Of a stretch of DNA of 64,000 bases, positions 1 through 8,898 are shown piece by piece; the first letter of the stretch is position 1; each line of letters opens with the position of its first letter. The stretch is taken from assembly GCF_000512695.2 (NCBI RefSeq), contig NZ_AZRW02000005.1, positions 1 to 64,000 of the forward strand, in the 5' to 3' direction. Made by a program: the position numbers and the translations under genes. Below the pieces are notes generated by a model that did no database searches, was not told the origin of the DNA, and saw only the letters and a list, made by a program, of their open reading frames with translations. This stretch comes from Pseudomonas sp. QTF5 (GTDB taxonomy: Bacteria > Pseudomonadota > Gammaproteobacteria > Pseudomonadales > Pseudomonadaceae).

Positions 1-1
1 T

Positions 2-442
2 TTTGCCTGGGCGACCTTGCGCCGCTGGCAACAAGCCCAGGAAACCGGCGCAACCGTGGTCACTGAACGTGAGTACCGCGTCGTCGAACACGCCTTGGCA
101 ACGCTCAGGGAGAAGCTTTACGAGTATGCCCGCCAGGTGCGCCATAACGAGGGGCCGGATGGTGCGACGACGAAGGAAAAGGCCGCGATGAGTGCCCTGT
201 ACGGAGAGCGAGGTCGGCTGGAAGAAACCCATAAACGTTTGCAAACCGTGCGCTATCGCCGCCTTACCCTGGCGGATGTGTACGGCAGTGCTGCCCGGTT
301 ACCGGAGTTCCCCGGTAGCGTGGAACGCTGGAGCAAACACGCTGAAAATCGCCGTCTGGAGCAGTACGCAATGATTCCAAGGCAATTGGATGATGGATTT
401 TTGCTGGCCCGCGAGCCGCTGGATATCGATTCGATCAGCTGA
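2..442 (+). CDS. C-terminal end of an unknown protein upstream of vgrG (5' truncated)
   Basis: The reading frame is open from the window edge and ends in TGA, so about 146 C-terminal residues are visible and the start lies outside. The visible part is charged and rich in Arg, Glu and Leu, with two long probable helices and no signal peptide, membrane segment or motif I recognise. It ends 29 bases before the vgrG start codon on the same strand, so it is probably co-transcribed with vgrG. That position suggests a type VI secretion cargo, immunity or accessory protein, but this is inference from context only; the sequence itself does not identify the family. Confidence 0.6.
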   Translation, partial: FAWATLRRWQQAQETGATVVTEREYRVVEHALATLREKLYEYARQVRHNEGPDGATTKEKAAMSALYGERGRLEETHKRLQTVRYRRLTLADVYGSAARLPEFPGSVERWSKHAENRRLEQYAMIPRQLDDGFLLAREPLDIDSIS

Positions 443-471
443 GTGTGGCCAACCTTTTAAAGGACTCTCCG

Positions 472-2529
472 ATGCATGACTCAATCTCCGAACCGCACTT
501 CTATCTCGATATCAGCGGGTTGCAGCATGACTTTCAGGTCCTGGCCTTCAAAGCCAGTGAATCGATCAGCCAGCCCTATGAGGTGACGCTGGAGCTGGTC
601 AGTGAGCGGTCGAATCTTGACCTCGAGACGCCGCTGCACAAACCTGCATTCCTCGGCTTTGGCCCTCCCGGCGAGGGCTTGCACGGGCTGATTTATAACG
701 TTGCGCAGCGAGAGTCAGGTAAACGACTGACGCGTTATGAACTGACATTAGTGCCTCAACTGGCGTATCTGGCCCTCTGCAGCGACCAGCGAATTTTTCA
801 GCAACGCAGCGTCGAGCAGATCATTACCGAAGTTTTGAACAAGCACGGCATTCTCGGTGATGCGTTCTCTTTTCAATTGGGCCCAAGCGTCTATCCGCCG
901 CGCGAGTACTGTGTTCAGTTCAATGAAACCGATCTGGGGTTTATTCAGCGACTCTGTGAAGAGTCGGGTATTCACTACCATTTTCAGCACAGCCCACAAG
1001 GGCACCTATTAGTGTTTGGCGATGATCAGACCTATTTTCGCCGGTTAGCCCCGTCAGTCTTTCGACAAAAAAATGGTCAGGTTGCCGATCACCCGGTGAT
1101 TGACACTTTCGGCGTGCGTTTCGCCACTCGTCCCAGTCAAGTGGCGATTCGGGACTATGACTTCGAAAAGCCGAACCGGCGTCTCGAAGAAAAGCACAAA
1201 AGCCCGGTCGCTCCGCCCCTGGAGGATTACCGGGCGCCGGGACGTTTCAAAAACGGTGATGAGGGCAAGCGGCTGGCCACGCGCCAGTTGGAGCAACATC
1301 GCAGCGACTACTGCTTGGCGGAAGGCTCCAGCGACCTCGGTAACCTGCACAGCGGTCACTTTCTCGTCATGACTGATCATCATCGTGCGCAATGGAATGA
1401 TCTTTGGCTACTGACCGGCGTGACGCATGAAGGCCAGCAATTACAAGTGCTAGAAGAGGCGATGCCCAGTCAGATCCATGCCGAGGACTTTCAGGGGTAT
1501 CGAAACACCTTCACCGCGACGCCTTGGGAGGCTTCGTATCGACCGCCGAAAAAATACCCCAAACCGACCATTTCTGGCAGTCAAACCGCCAAAGTCACCG
1601 GGCCGGCAGAAGAGGAGATCCACTGTGATGAATACGGTCGGGTCAAAGTCTGTTTTTACTGGGACCGTACCGACCCGCAAACCGATAAAAGCAGTTGCTG
1701 GCTGAGAGTCTCGACCGTTTTGGCTGGCGACGGCTACGGAGTGGTCAGCATTCCCCGTGTCGGCATGGAAGTATTGGTCACCTTTATGGATGGCGATCCT
1801 GATAGCCCTGTGATTTCCGGTTGTCTGCCTCACCGTACCAACCCGGTGCCTTATGAACTGCCGCAGAACAAGACCCGAAGCGTCTTTCGTAGTCGCAGTT
1901 CGAGCAAGAGCACAGGGTTCAATGAATTGCATATCGAAGATCGCGTCGGGCAAGAGTTGATCTACCTTCGGGCGCAGCGCGACATGGAGCAAAAAATTGA
2001 AAACGACAGTCGGCTGGAAGTCGGTCGCGAGCGCCGGGAAACTGTCAGGGGCACCAGCACCAGTGTGTTCGAGACCGAAGAACATCGCACCACCACAGGC
2101 GACCGCAAAACCCGGCTAATGGCCAATGATCATCTGCACATCGCGCAAAGCAGCCATACCTATGTGGGTGAGGTGCTGGTCGCAGAGGCGGGTCAGGAAA
2201 TTCATTTCAAAGGGGGGGTGAAACTGGTGCTCGACGCAGGCGATAACATGACCTTGCGTGCTGGCGATCAGCATCTTGTGATCAGTTCGAGTGGCATTTA
2301 CAGCAGTTGTGCAATCGAGGTGGGGGGCAGCCCTGCGCTGGGTACGCTGGCGGCACCGTTGATACCGGGTGCAACTCAGGCATTGACGGCCCCGATCGAA
2401 CGAGCGCCGGTCATCGCTTTTGTCCAACGGGCGCTGATGGCTCTGGCTGGCGAGCAATCCGCAGACTTCTGCCCGATCTGCGAGGCCTGTCGAGAGGGAG
2501 TTTGTTCAACCGAAGGAGTCTGCGCATGA
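472..2529 (+). CDS. vgrG: Type VI secretion spike protein VgrG
   Basis: Trimeric spike that caps the Hcp tube of the type VI secretion system and carries effectors. The N-terminal ~380 residues resemble the gp27-like part of VgrG. The gp5-like OB fold follows, with RVGMEVLVTFMDGDPD at about residues 428-443, and then the needle region. Length (685 aa) fits the family. I chose the ATG preceded by AAAGGA rather than a GTG 27 bases upstream. The last ~22 residues are unusual: CPICEAC, then GVC and a final GVCA, giving five cysteines. The stop codon overlaps the start of the DUF4123 gene (ATGA), so the two are translationally coupled. The subtype is not resolved. Confidence 0.93.
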   Translation: MHDSISEPHFYLDISGLQHDFQVLAFKASESISQPYEVTLELVSERSNLDLETPLHKPAFLGFGPPGEGLHGLIYNVAQRESGKRLTRYELTLVPQLAYLALCSDQRIFQQRSVEQIITEVLNKHGILGDAFSFQLGPSVYPPREYCVQFNETDLGFIQRLCEESGIHYHFQHSPQGHLLVFGDDQTYFRRLAPSVFRQKNGQVADHPVIDTFGVRFATRPSQVAIRDYDFEKPNRRLEEKHKSPVAPPLEDYRAPGRFKNGDEGKRLATRQLEQHRSDYCLAEGSSDLGNLHSGHFLVMTDHHRAQWNDLWLLTGVTHEGQQLQVLEEAMPSQIHAEDFQGYRNTFTATPWEASYRPPKKYPKPTISGSQTAKVTGPAEEEIHCDEYGRVKVCFYWDRTDPQTDKSSCWLRVSTVLAGDGYGVVSIPRVGMEVLVTFMDGDPDSPVISGCLPHRTNPVPYELPQNKTRSVFRSRSSSKSTGFNELHIEDRVGQELIYLRAQRDMEQKIENDSRLEVGRERRETVRGTSTSVFETEEHRTTTGDRKTRLMANDHLHIAQSSHTYVGEVLVAEAGQEIHFKGGVKLVLDAGDNMTLRAGDQHLVISSSGIYSSCAIEVGGSPALGTLAAPLIPGATQALTAPIERAPVIAFVQRALMALAGEQSADFCPICEACREGVCSTEGVCA

Positions 2530-3347
2530 GCAACCTGCCTGTTCAGTGGATGGCGCAGCAATCACAACTTGGCCGCGGTCTGTGTTTGATACTTGACTCG
2601 AAGGCGGCGCCGCGGATTCATCAGAGCTTGTTGCACCAGCTGACACCTGAACACTATCGCAGCGTCTACAGGGAAACCGCCGTCGCCGCGCTGGCCGTGG
2701 GCGGCCCGTTTATTTTTTCAATCGATAGTCTGAATCCGTCATCGCTCAATGAGTTGTTCGAAGGGCAGTCCCTGGATTGGGGGTGGCTGGCGAGCATCGA
2801 AAATCACTCAATCGGAATGCTGGTGAAACATTGGCGCGAACGTCTGTTAATCGGGAAGCGATCGCAACAGGCGCTGTACCGTTTCCACGATAATCGGGTG
2901 TTGGCGCGAGCACTGGCTCATCTTCCCGAGTCGGCGTACCCCGAATATCTGGGTCCGGTCATCAGTGCCTGTTACTGGCAGGGCGAGCACTGGACGACAG
3001 TAGAAAATCCGGCGTCGGCCGAATACCCGGTCCCCGACTCTGCGCAATGGCTGGATATCCCGGCGCCGGTCAACCAGGCGCGGGCGATCCTGTTGGCTAA
3101 TGTGGGGCAGTACCTGTTGGCCGAGCACAGTGAGGACCTTGCCCGATTGCCGGAAGACCCGTCGCCGAGAGCCTGGCTGATAGAACAACTCGACCTGGCA
3201 CAGCGGTGGGGATGGCAGACGCCGGAGCAGCTGCATTTTTTGGTTGTCGAGCGTTTGCGGGAGATGCACACGCCCGGTATCAAAAACTGGGATCCGAGGC
3301 CTGAAGAGGACGCGCAGGCTCATTTTGAGCGCCTGCGCGGCGAGTGA
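2526..3347 (+). CDS. DUF4123 domain protein, probable VgrG-effector adaptor
   Basis: 273-aa soluble protein. DUF4123 proteins act as chaperone/adaptors that load a specific effector onto VgrG. The N-terminal half has the family's pattern of hydrophobic strands ending in a 'GPFIF' segment, then a Trp/Leu-rich region. Translation starts inside the vgrG stop codon. The odd point is that no effector follows: the next gene is on the opposite strand 41 bases on. The cargo is therefore either the partly visible gene upstream of vgrG, the VgrG tail itself, or encoded elsewhere. Family assignment rests on sequence pattern and position. Confidence 0.75.
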   Translation: MSNLPVQWMAQQSQLGRGLCLILDSKAAPRIHQSLLHQLTPEHYRSVYRETAVAALAVGGPFIFSIDSLNPSSLNELFEGQSLDWGWLASIENHSIGMLVKHWRERLLIGKRSQQALYRFHDNRVLARALAHLPESAYPEYLGPVISACYWQGEHWTTVENPASAEYPVPDSAQWLDIPAPVNQARAILLANVGQYLLAEHSEDLARLPEDPSPRAWLIEQLDLAQRWGWQTPEQLHFLVVERLREMHTPGIKNWDPRPEEDAQAHFERLRGE

Positions 3348-3388
3348 CTCTCCGAGATCAAAACCTGTCGGTAGACCGCAAGCCTGTG

Positions 3389-3853
3389 CTAGTACCGTCC
3401 GGACAGATAGGTCGCGTAATCCGGGATGCGGTGTTCGTGAGCCTGATCCATCAACGGGCTGCTGAGCAGGTAATCGGCACTGCACTCGTTGCAGGCTACT
3501 GGAATGTTCCACACCGCCGCGACCCGCAGCAGCGCTTTGATGTCCGGGTCGTGGGGTTGCGGTTCGAACGGATCCCAGAAGAATACCAGCATGTCTACTT
3601 TCTGCTCGGCGATTTGCGCGCCCAGTTGCTGATCGCCGCCCAGCGGACCGCTGATCATGCTTTCCACCGGCAGGTCGAGGCGTTGTTGCAACAACAACCC
3701 CGTCGTGCCGGTGGCGACCAGTTCATGCTGTGCGAGTTTGTCTTTCTGCCGCTCGGCCCAGTCCAGCAAAAATACTTTGCAGTGGTCGTGGGCAACCAGG
3801 GCGATACGCTTGCGCGCTGCCAGGGTTTTTTGCGTAAAGCTGATGCCGATCAT
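3389..3853 (-). CDS. mgsA: Methylglyoxal synthase
   Basis: Converts dihydroxyacetone phosphate to methylglyoxal and phosphate, a cytosolic bypass that releases phosphate when triose phosphates accumulate. The 154-aa length is typical. The start ALVAHD, the phosphate-binding TGTTG, the catalytic SGPLGGDQQ segment (~residues 68-76) and the DPH motif near residue 100 are all present. It converges with the DUF4123 gene and lies beside the glycolytic gap gene on the same strand, separated by a short palindromic repeat. Confidence 0.95.
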   Translation of the reverse strand: MIGISFTQKTLAARKRIALVAHDHCKVFLLDWAERQKDKLAQHELVATGTTGLLLQQRLDLPVESMISGPLGGDQQLGAQIAEQKVDMLVFFWDPFEPQPHDPDIKALLRVAAVWNIPVACNECSADYLLSSPLMDQAHEHRIPDYATYLSGRY

Positions 3854-3910
3854 GGGTTGCTCCAGGGCAACAGATAGGGGCGATAGCGATCTTGAGGGCG
3901 CCTTCGCCCC

Positions 3911-3974
3911 GTAGGAGCCGGCTTGCCGGCGAAAGCGATCTTGAGGACGCCTTCGCTGGCAAGCCAGGTCCTAC
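3911..3974. repeat. REP-like inverted pair (GTAGGAGC / GGTCCTAC)
   Basis: Imperfect palindrome with outer arms GTAGGAGCCGGCTTGCCGGC and GGCAAGCCAGGTCCTAC around a copy of GCGATCTTGAGGACGCC. A second copy of GCGATCTTGAGG(G/A)CGCC lies just upstream. It fills the gap between gap and mgsA and differs in sequence from the main REP families in the window. Confidence 0.75.
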
Positions 3975-3983
3975 AGCGCGGGC

Positions 3984-4985
3984 TTATTCTGCGTTGCACA
4001 GCGCCAGGCAGTTATCGAGCATGCGGTTGGAGAAACCCCATTCGTTGTCATACCAGGCCAGCACTTTGAGCAGTTTGCCGCTGGATTTGGTGTGGTTGGC
4101 GTCGAAGATCGACGACAACGGGTTGTGGTTGAAGTCGCTGGAAACCAGCGGCAGGGTGTTGTAACCCAGAATCTTCGAGTGCTGGCTGGCTTGTTTGAGC
4201 ATCGCGTTGACTTCATCGGCCGAGGCTTCACGCTTGAGCTGCACGGTCAGGTCCACCAGCGATACGTTGATCACTGGAACACGCACCGCCATGCCGGTCA
4301 GTTTGCCCGCCAGTTCCGGCAGCACCAGGCCCACCGCCTCAGCGGCGCCGGTCTTGCTCGGGATCATGTTCTGGGTGGCGGAACGGGCGCGGTACGGGTC
4401 GGTGTGATAGACGTCGGTCAGGTTCTGGTCGTTGGTGTAGGCATGGATGGTGGTCATCAGACCGCTTTCGATGCCCAGCTCGCGGTGCAGCACCTGAGCC
4501 ACCGGGGCCAGGCAGTTGGTGGTGCACGAGGCGTTGGAAATGATCTGGTGCGATTGGCGCAGAATGTCGTGGTTAACCCCATAAACCACGGTGGCGTCGG
4601 CGCCTTTGGCCGGGGCCGAGATAATCACTTTGCGCGCGCCGGCCGTAATATGCGCGGCGGCTTTGGCACGATCGGTGAACAGACCGGTGCATTCGAACAC
4701 GACGTCGACCTTCTCCGCAGCCCAAGGCAATTCAGCCGGGTTGCGAATGGCGCTGACCGAAATACGGTCGCCGTTGACGGTCAGGCTTTCCTGATCGTGC
4801 TGGACATCGGCATCGAATGTGCCGTGAACGGTGTCGTACTTGAGCAGATGGGCATTCATCGAGCTGTCGCCCAGATCGTTGATCGCTACGATCTGCAGAT
4901 CCTGACGATAGCCTTGGGTATACAGTGCGCGCAGGACATTACGGCCGATACGGCCAAAACCATTGATTGCGATTCGAAGAGTCAT
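3984..4985 (-). CDS. gap: Glyceraldehyde-3-phosphate dehydrogenase, type I
   Basis: NAD-dependent oxidation and phosphorylation of glyceraldehyde 3-phosphate, the product of the Entner-Doudoroff aldolase Eda. 333 aa, the normal length. The Rossmann motif NGFGRIGR is at residues 8-15 and the catalytic cysteine of SNASCTTNC is residue 154. It is divergent from edd; their shared 219-bp gap carries two HexR-type operators, one close to each gene. This matches the gap-1 locus of other pseudomonads, where gap-1 belongs to the HexR regulon. Confidence 0.97.
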   Translation of the reverse strand: MTLRIAINGFGRIGRNVLRALYTQGYRQDLQIVAINDLGDSSMNAHLLKYDTVHGTFDADVQHDQESLTVNGDRISVSAIRNPAELPWAAEKVDVVFECTGLFTDRAKAAAHITAGARKVIISAPAKGADATVVYGVNHDILRQSHQIISNASCTTNCLAPVAQVLHRELGIESGLMTTIHAYTNDQNLTDVYHTDPYRARSATQNMIPSKTGAAEAVGLVLPELAGKLTGMAVRVPVINVSLVDLTVQLKREASADEVNAMLKQASQHSKILGYNTLPLVSSDFNHNPLSSIFDANHTKSSGKLLKVLAWYDNEWGFSNRMLDNCLALCNAE

Positions 4986-5007
4986 TTACAGCGCCGCCGT
5001 CGTTTTG

Positions 5008-5022
5008 TTGTTGGAATTACAA
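5008..5022. promoter_or_regulatory. HexR operator near gap
   Basis: TTGT-N7-ACAA exactly as in the described Pseudomonas HexR consensus, 22 bases upstream of the gap start codon. HexR is encoded in this window and is released from its operators by 2-keto-3-deoxy-6-phosphogluconate. Confidence 0.82.
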
Positions 5023-5069
5023 GATTATTCGCAAAAAAATAGAAAACAAGCCTTTTTAGTGGCAATATT

Positions 5070-5084
5070 TTGTTTTATCTACAA
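5070..5084. promoter_or_regulatory. HexR operator near edd
   Basis: TTGTTTTATCTACAA is a second exact TTGT-N7-ACAA match, in the gap/edd divergent region 120 bases before the edd start. It probably represses the edd-glk-gltR-gltS transcript. Confidence 0.85.
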
Positions 5085-5204
5085 CGAGTGACCTGAATCA
5101 ACTGGTCCGAATGATCAGGAAAACCGTCTGTCACCCCGATCACAGCGGTGCTTGGTCAGCATAGACAATCAGGTCGCCACATCCGTTAGCCTGGAGTTCT
5201 ACAC

Positions 5205-7031
5205 ATGCATCCCCGCGTCCTTGAGGTCACCGAACGGCTTATCGCCCGCAGCCGCACCACGCGTGAGGCTTACCTTGCATTGATCCGCAGCGCCGCCAGC
5301 GACGGTCCGATGCGCGGCAAGCTGCAATGCGCCAACTTCGCCCATGGCGTGGCCGGGTGTGGCAGCGACGACAAGCACAGCCTGCGGATGATGAACTCCG
5401 CCAACATCGCAATAGTTTCGTCATATAACGACATGCTCTCGGCGCATCAGCCGTACGAAGTCTTCCCGGAACAGATCAAAAAAGCCCTGCGCGAAATCGG
5501 CTCCGTCGGCCAGTTCGCCGGTGGTACCCCCGCGATGTGCGATGGCGTGACCCAAGGCGAGCCGGGCATGGAACTGAGCCTGCCGAGCCGCGAAGTGATC
5601 GCGTTGTCCACTGCTGTGGCGCTGTCCCACAACATGTTCGACGGCGCGCTGATGCTCGGCATCTGCGACAAGATCGTGCCGGGCCTGATGATGGGCGCGT
5701 TGCGTTTCGGTCATCTGCCGACGATTTTCGTGCCGGGCGGGCCGATGGTGTCGGGCATCTCCAACAAGCAGAAAGCCGATGTGCGTCAGCGCTACGCCGA
5801 AGGCAAGGCGACTCGCGAAGAGCTGCTGGAATCGGAGATGAAGTCCTATCACAGCCCTGGCACCTGCACCTTCTACGGCACCGCCAACACCAACCAGTTG
5901 CTGATGGAAGTCATGGGCCTGCACTTGCCGGGCGCCTCGTTCGTCAACCCGAACACCCCGTTGCGCGATGCCCTGACCCGCGAAGCGGCGCACCAGGTCA
6001 CCCGCTTGACCAAGCAGAACGGCGACTTCATGCCGATCGGCGAAATCGTCGACGAGCGTTCGCTGGTCAACTCCATCGTGGCCCTGCACGCCACTGGCGG
6101 CTCAACCAACCACACGCTGCACATGCCGGCCATCGCCATGGCCGCGGGCATCCAGTTGACCTGGCAGGACATGGCCGACCTCTCCGAGGTGGTGCCAACC
6201 CTGAGCCACGTGTACCCGAACGGTAAAGCCGACATCAACCACTTCCAGGCGGCGGGTGGCATGTCGTTCCTGATCCGCGAACTGCTGGAAGCCGGGCTGC
6301 TGCACGAAAACGTCAACACCGTGCTCGGTCACGGCCTGAGCCGCTACACCATGGAACCGTTCCTCGAAAACGGCGAACTGGTCTGGCGCGAAGGCCCGAT
6401 CGAAAGCCTCGACGAAACCATCCTGCGTCCGGTCGCTCGCGCATTCTCGCCAGAGGGTGGTTTGCGCGTGATGGAAGGCAACCTCGGCCGTGGTGTGATG
6501 AAAGTATCCGCCGTTGCTTTGGAAAACCAGGTCGTCGAAGCACCGGCGATGGTGTTCCAGGATCAACAGGATCTGGCCGATGCGTTCAAGGCCGGTTTGC
6601 TGGAGAAGGATTTTGTCGCCGTGATGCGCTTCCAGGGGCCGCGCTCCAACGGCATGCCGGAGCTGCACAAGATGACGCCGTTCCTCGGCGTGCTGCAGGA
6701 TCGCGGCTTCAAAGTTGCGTTGGTGACTGACGGGCGTATGTCCGGCGCCTCGGGGAAAATCCCGGCGGCGATCCACGTCAGTCCGGAAGCTTATGTGGGC
6801 GGCGCTTTGGCGCGGGTGCAAGAGGGCGATATCATCCGCGTCGATGGCGTCAAAGGCACCTTGGAGCTTAAGGTGGACGCCGAAGAATTCGCAGCGCGCG
6901 AGCCAGCCAAAGGTTTGTTGGGCAACAACATTGGCAGCGGTCGCGAACTGTTTGGTTTCATGCGCATGGCCTTCAGCTCCGCAGAGCAAGGCGCCAGCGC
7001 CTTTACTTCTGCCCTGGAGACGCTTAATTGA
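5205..7031 (+). CDS. edd: Phosphogluconate dehydratase
   Basis: Dehydrates 6-phosphogluconate to 2-keto-3-deoxy-6-phosphogluconate, the first committed Entner-Doudoroff step. It is a cytosolic [4Fe-4S] enzyme of the IlvD/Edd family. 608 aa is full length. Family features include the early [13 protein letters not shown] region, GICDKIVPG, and the C-terminal [11 protein letters not shown] segment. A GGAG ribosome site precedes the ATG. The stop overlaps the glk start (TTGA), so edd and glk are coupled. Confidence 0.97.
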   Translation: MHPRVLEVTERLIARSRTTREAYLALIRSAASDGPMRGKLQCANFAHGVAGCGSDDKHSLRMMNSANIAIVSSYNDMLSAHQPYEVFPEQIKKALREIGSVGQFAGGTPAMCDGVTQGEPGMELSLPSREVIALSTAVALSHNMFDGALMLGICDKIVPGLMMGALRFGHLPTIFVPGGPMVSGISNKQKADVRQRYAEGKATREELLESEMKSYHSPGTCTFYGTANTNQLLMEVMGLHLPGASFVNPNTPLRDALTREAAHQVTRLTKQNGDFMPIGEIVDERSLVNSIVALHATGGSTNHTLHMPAIAMAAGIQLTWQDMADLSEVVPTLSHVYPNGKADINHFQAAGGMSFLIRELLEAGLLHENVNTVLGHGLSRYTMEPFLENGELVWREGPIESLDETILRPVARAFSPEGGLRVMEGNLGRGVMKVSAVALENQVVEAPAMVFQDQQDLADAFKAGLLEKDFVAVMRFQGPRSNGMPELHKMTPFLGVLQDRGFKVALVTDGRMSGASGKIPAAIHVSPEAYVGGALARVQEGDIIRVDGVKGTLELKVDAEEFAAREPAKGLLGNNIGSGRELFGFMRMAFSSAEQGASAFTSALETLN

Positions 7032-7987
7032 AACTGGCTCTGGTCGGTGACATCGGTGGCACCAACGCACGTTTCGCGTTGTGGAAAAACCAGCAGCTGG
7101 AATCGGTCCAGGTGCTGGCGACGGCAGACCACGCCAGCCCGGAAGAGGCCATTGTCCTCTACCTGGGCGGGCTCGGTCTGGCGCCGGGTTCGATCGGCTC
7201 GGTGTGCCTGTCGGTGGCAGGCCCCGTGAGTGGCGATGAATTCAAGTTCACCAACAATCACTGGCGGCTCAGTCGCAAGGGTTTCTGCAAGGCCTTGCAG
7301 GTGGATCAACTGCTGTTGGTCAACGACTTCTCGGCAATGGCGCTGGGCATGACCCGCTTGCAGCCGGGCGAATTTCGCGTGGTCTGCGAAGGCACGCCGG
7401 AACCGTTGCGGCCGGCGGTGGTGATCGGCCCGGGCACTGGCCTGGGCGTGGGCACGTTGCTGGATCTGGGCGAGGGCCGTTTTGCCCCGCTGCCGGGGGA
7501 GGGTGGTCATGTCGATCTGCCGCTGAGCAGCCCGCGAGAAACCCAGCTGTGGCAGCACATCTTCAACGAGATCGGCCATGTCAGCGCTGAAACGGCGTTG
7601 AGCGGCAGTGGTTTGCCGCGGGTCTACCGGGCGATCTGCGCGGTGGACGGTCACACGCCGGTGCTCGACACGCCTGAGGCAATTACGGCGGCCGGGCTGG
7701 CGGGTGATCCGATTGCCCTGGAAGTGCTCGAACAGTTCTGTTGCTGGCTCGGTCGCGTGGCCGGCAACAACGTGCTGACCACCGGTGCGCGCGGTGGTGT
7801 GTACATTGTTGGCGGCGTGATTCCACGGTTTGCCGATTTCTTCATTGAAAGCGGTTTCGCCCGGTGCTTCGCCGACAAGGGTTGCATGAGCGATTACTTC
7901 AAGGGCATTCCGGTGTGGCTGGTGACGGCGCCGTATTCCGGGTTGGTCGGCGCGGGTGTGGCGCTGGAGCAATCCATTCCAGCCTGA
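7028..7987 (+). CDS. glk: Glucokinase
   Basis: ATP-dependent phosphorylation of cytoplasmic glucose delivered by the Gts transporter. 319 aa of the bacterial glucokinase (non-ROK) family. The N-terminal phosphate-binding [12 protein letters not shown] is at residues 7-18, with GPGTGLGVG near residue 137 and a second LPGEGGHVD motif. It starts with TTG inside the edd stop codon; no later ATG would keep the conserved N-terminus. Confidence 0.95.
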   Translation: MKLALVGDIGGTNARFALWKNQQLESVQVLATADHASPEEAIVLYLGGLGLAPGSIGSVCLSVAGPVSGDEFKFTNNHWRLSRKGFCKALQVDQLLLVNDFSAMALGMTRLQPGEFRVVCEGTPEPLRPAVVIGPGTGLGVGTLLDLGEGRFAPLPGEGGHVDLPLSSPRETQLWQHIFNEIGHVSAETALSGSGLPRVYRAICAVDGHTPVLDTPEAITAAGLAGDPIALEVLEQFCCWLGRVAGNNVLTTGARGGVYIVGGVIPRFADFFIESGFARCFADKGCMSDYFKGIPVWLVTAPYSGLVGAGVALEQSIPA

Positions 7988-8001
7988 AATGCAATCAAAA
8001 A

Positions 8002-8091
8002 TGTGGGAGCGGGCTTGCTCGCGAAAGCGGTGTGTCAGTCAACGTTGATGTTGAATGTGATGGCCCCTTCGCGAGCAAGCCCGCTCCCACA
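8002..8091. repeat. REPIN, family A (GTGGGAGCGGGCTTGCTCGCGAA)
   Basis: Two inverted REP units, TGTGGGAGCGGGCTTGCTCG and CGAGCAAGCCCGCTCCCACA, separated by ~40 bases. It fills the glk-gltR gap within what is probably one transcript and ends about 75 bases before the gltR start. Confidence 0.92.
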
Positions 8092-8166
8092 GTAGTTCTG
8101 CAGTGTTTGTAGATTCGGTGCTTAAGGCATAATCCTCCCCAACACAAACAACAAGGACGCCGCCCC

Positions 8167-8898
8167 GTGAGCTCAGTCAACAAGTCGATTTTGTTGGTCG
8201 ATGACGATCAAGAGATACGCGAGTTGCTGGACACCTACCTGACCCGCGCCGGTTTCCAGGTCCGCACCACGCCTGATGGTGCAGGCTTTCGTCAGGCCTT
8301 GAACGAGGCACCGAGCGATCTGGTGATTCTCGACGTGATGCTGCCGGACGAAGACGGTTTCAGCCTTTGCCGCTGGATCCGCCAGCACCCGCGTCAGGCC
8401 CATGTGCCGATCATCATGCTCACCGCCAGTTCCGACGAGGCCGACCGTGTCATTGGCCTGGAGCTGGGCGCCGATGACTACCTCGGCAAACCTTTCAGCC
8501 CACGTGAATTGCAGGCGCGCATCAAAGCCTTGTTGCGCCGCGCGCAGTTCGGTCAGGAGCGTTCCGGCAGCGAAGTGCTGGCCTTCGATGACTGGCGGCT
8601 GGACATGGTCAGCCATCGACTGTTCCACATCGATGGCGAGGAAGTGATTCTCTCGGGCGCCGATTTCGCGCTGCTGAAATTGTTCCTCGATCACCCTCAG
8701 GAAATCCTCGATCGCGACACCATCGGCAACGCCACCCGTGGCCGTGACTTGATGCCGCTCGATCGCATCGTCGACATGGCAGTCAGCCGTTTGCGGCAGC
8801 GCCTGCGCGACACCGAAAAACCACCGAGGCTGATCCGCACCGTGCGTGGCAGTGGCTACCAATTGGCAGCCAACGTGGTTGCCAGCAATGGTCACTGA
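8167..8898 (+). CDS. gltR: Response regulator GltR (OmpR family)
   Basis: Glucose-responsive transcriptional regulator paired with the kinase encoded next. 243 aa. The receiver domain (~residues 7-120) has the acidic DDD pocket at residues 12-14, phospho-acceptor Asp56 in ILDVMLPDEDG, and the conserved Lys in GKPFSPREL. A winged-helix DNA-binding domain follows (~145-235) with RTVRGSGYQL. The start is GTG after AAGGACG. In pseudomonads this pair activates the glucose uptake genes that lie just downstream here. Confidence 0.92.
   Translation: MSSVNKSILLVDDDQEIRELLDTYLTRAGFQVRTTPDGAGFRQALNEAPSDLVILDVMLPDEDGFSLCRWIRQHPRQAHVPIIMLTASSDEADRVIGLELGADDYLGKPFSPRELQARIKALLRRAQFGQERSGSEVLAFDDWRLDMVSHRLFHIDGEEVILSGADFALLKLFLDHPQEILDRDTIGNATRGRDLMPLDRIVDMAVSRLRQRLRDTEKPPRLIRTVRGSGYQLAANVVASNGH

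Noticed and set aside
17..191. Start of the first gene at its internal TTG
   Set aside because: The frame is open to the window edge, so the gene is treated as truncated rather than starting there.
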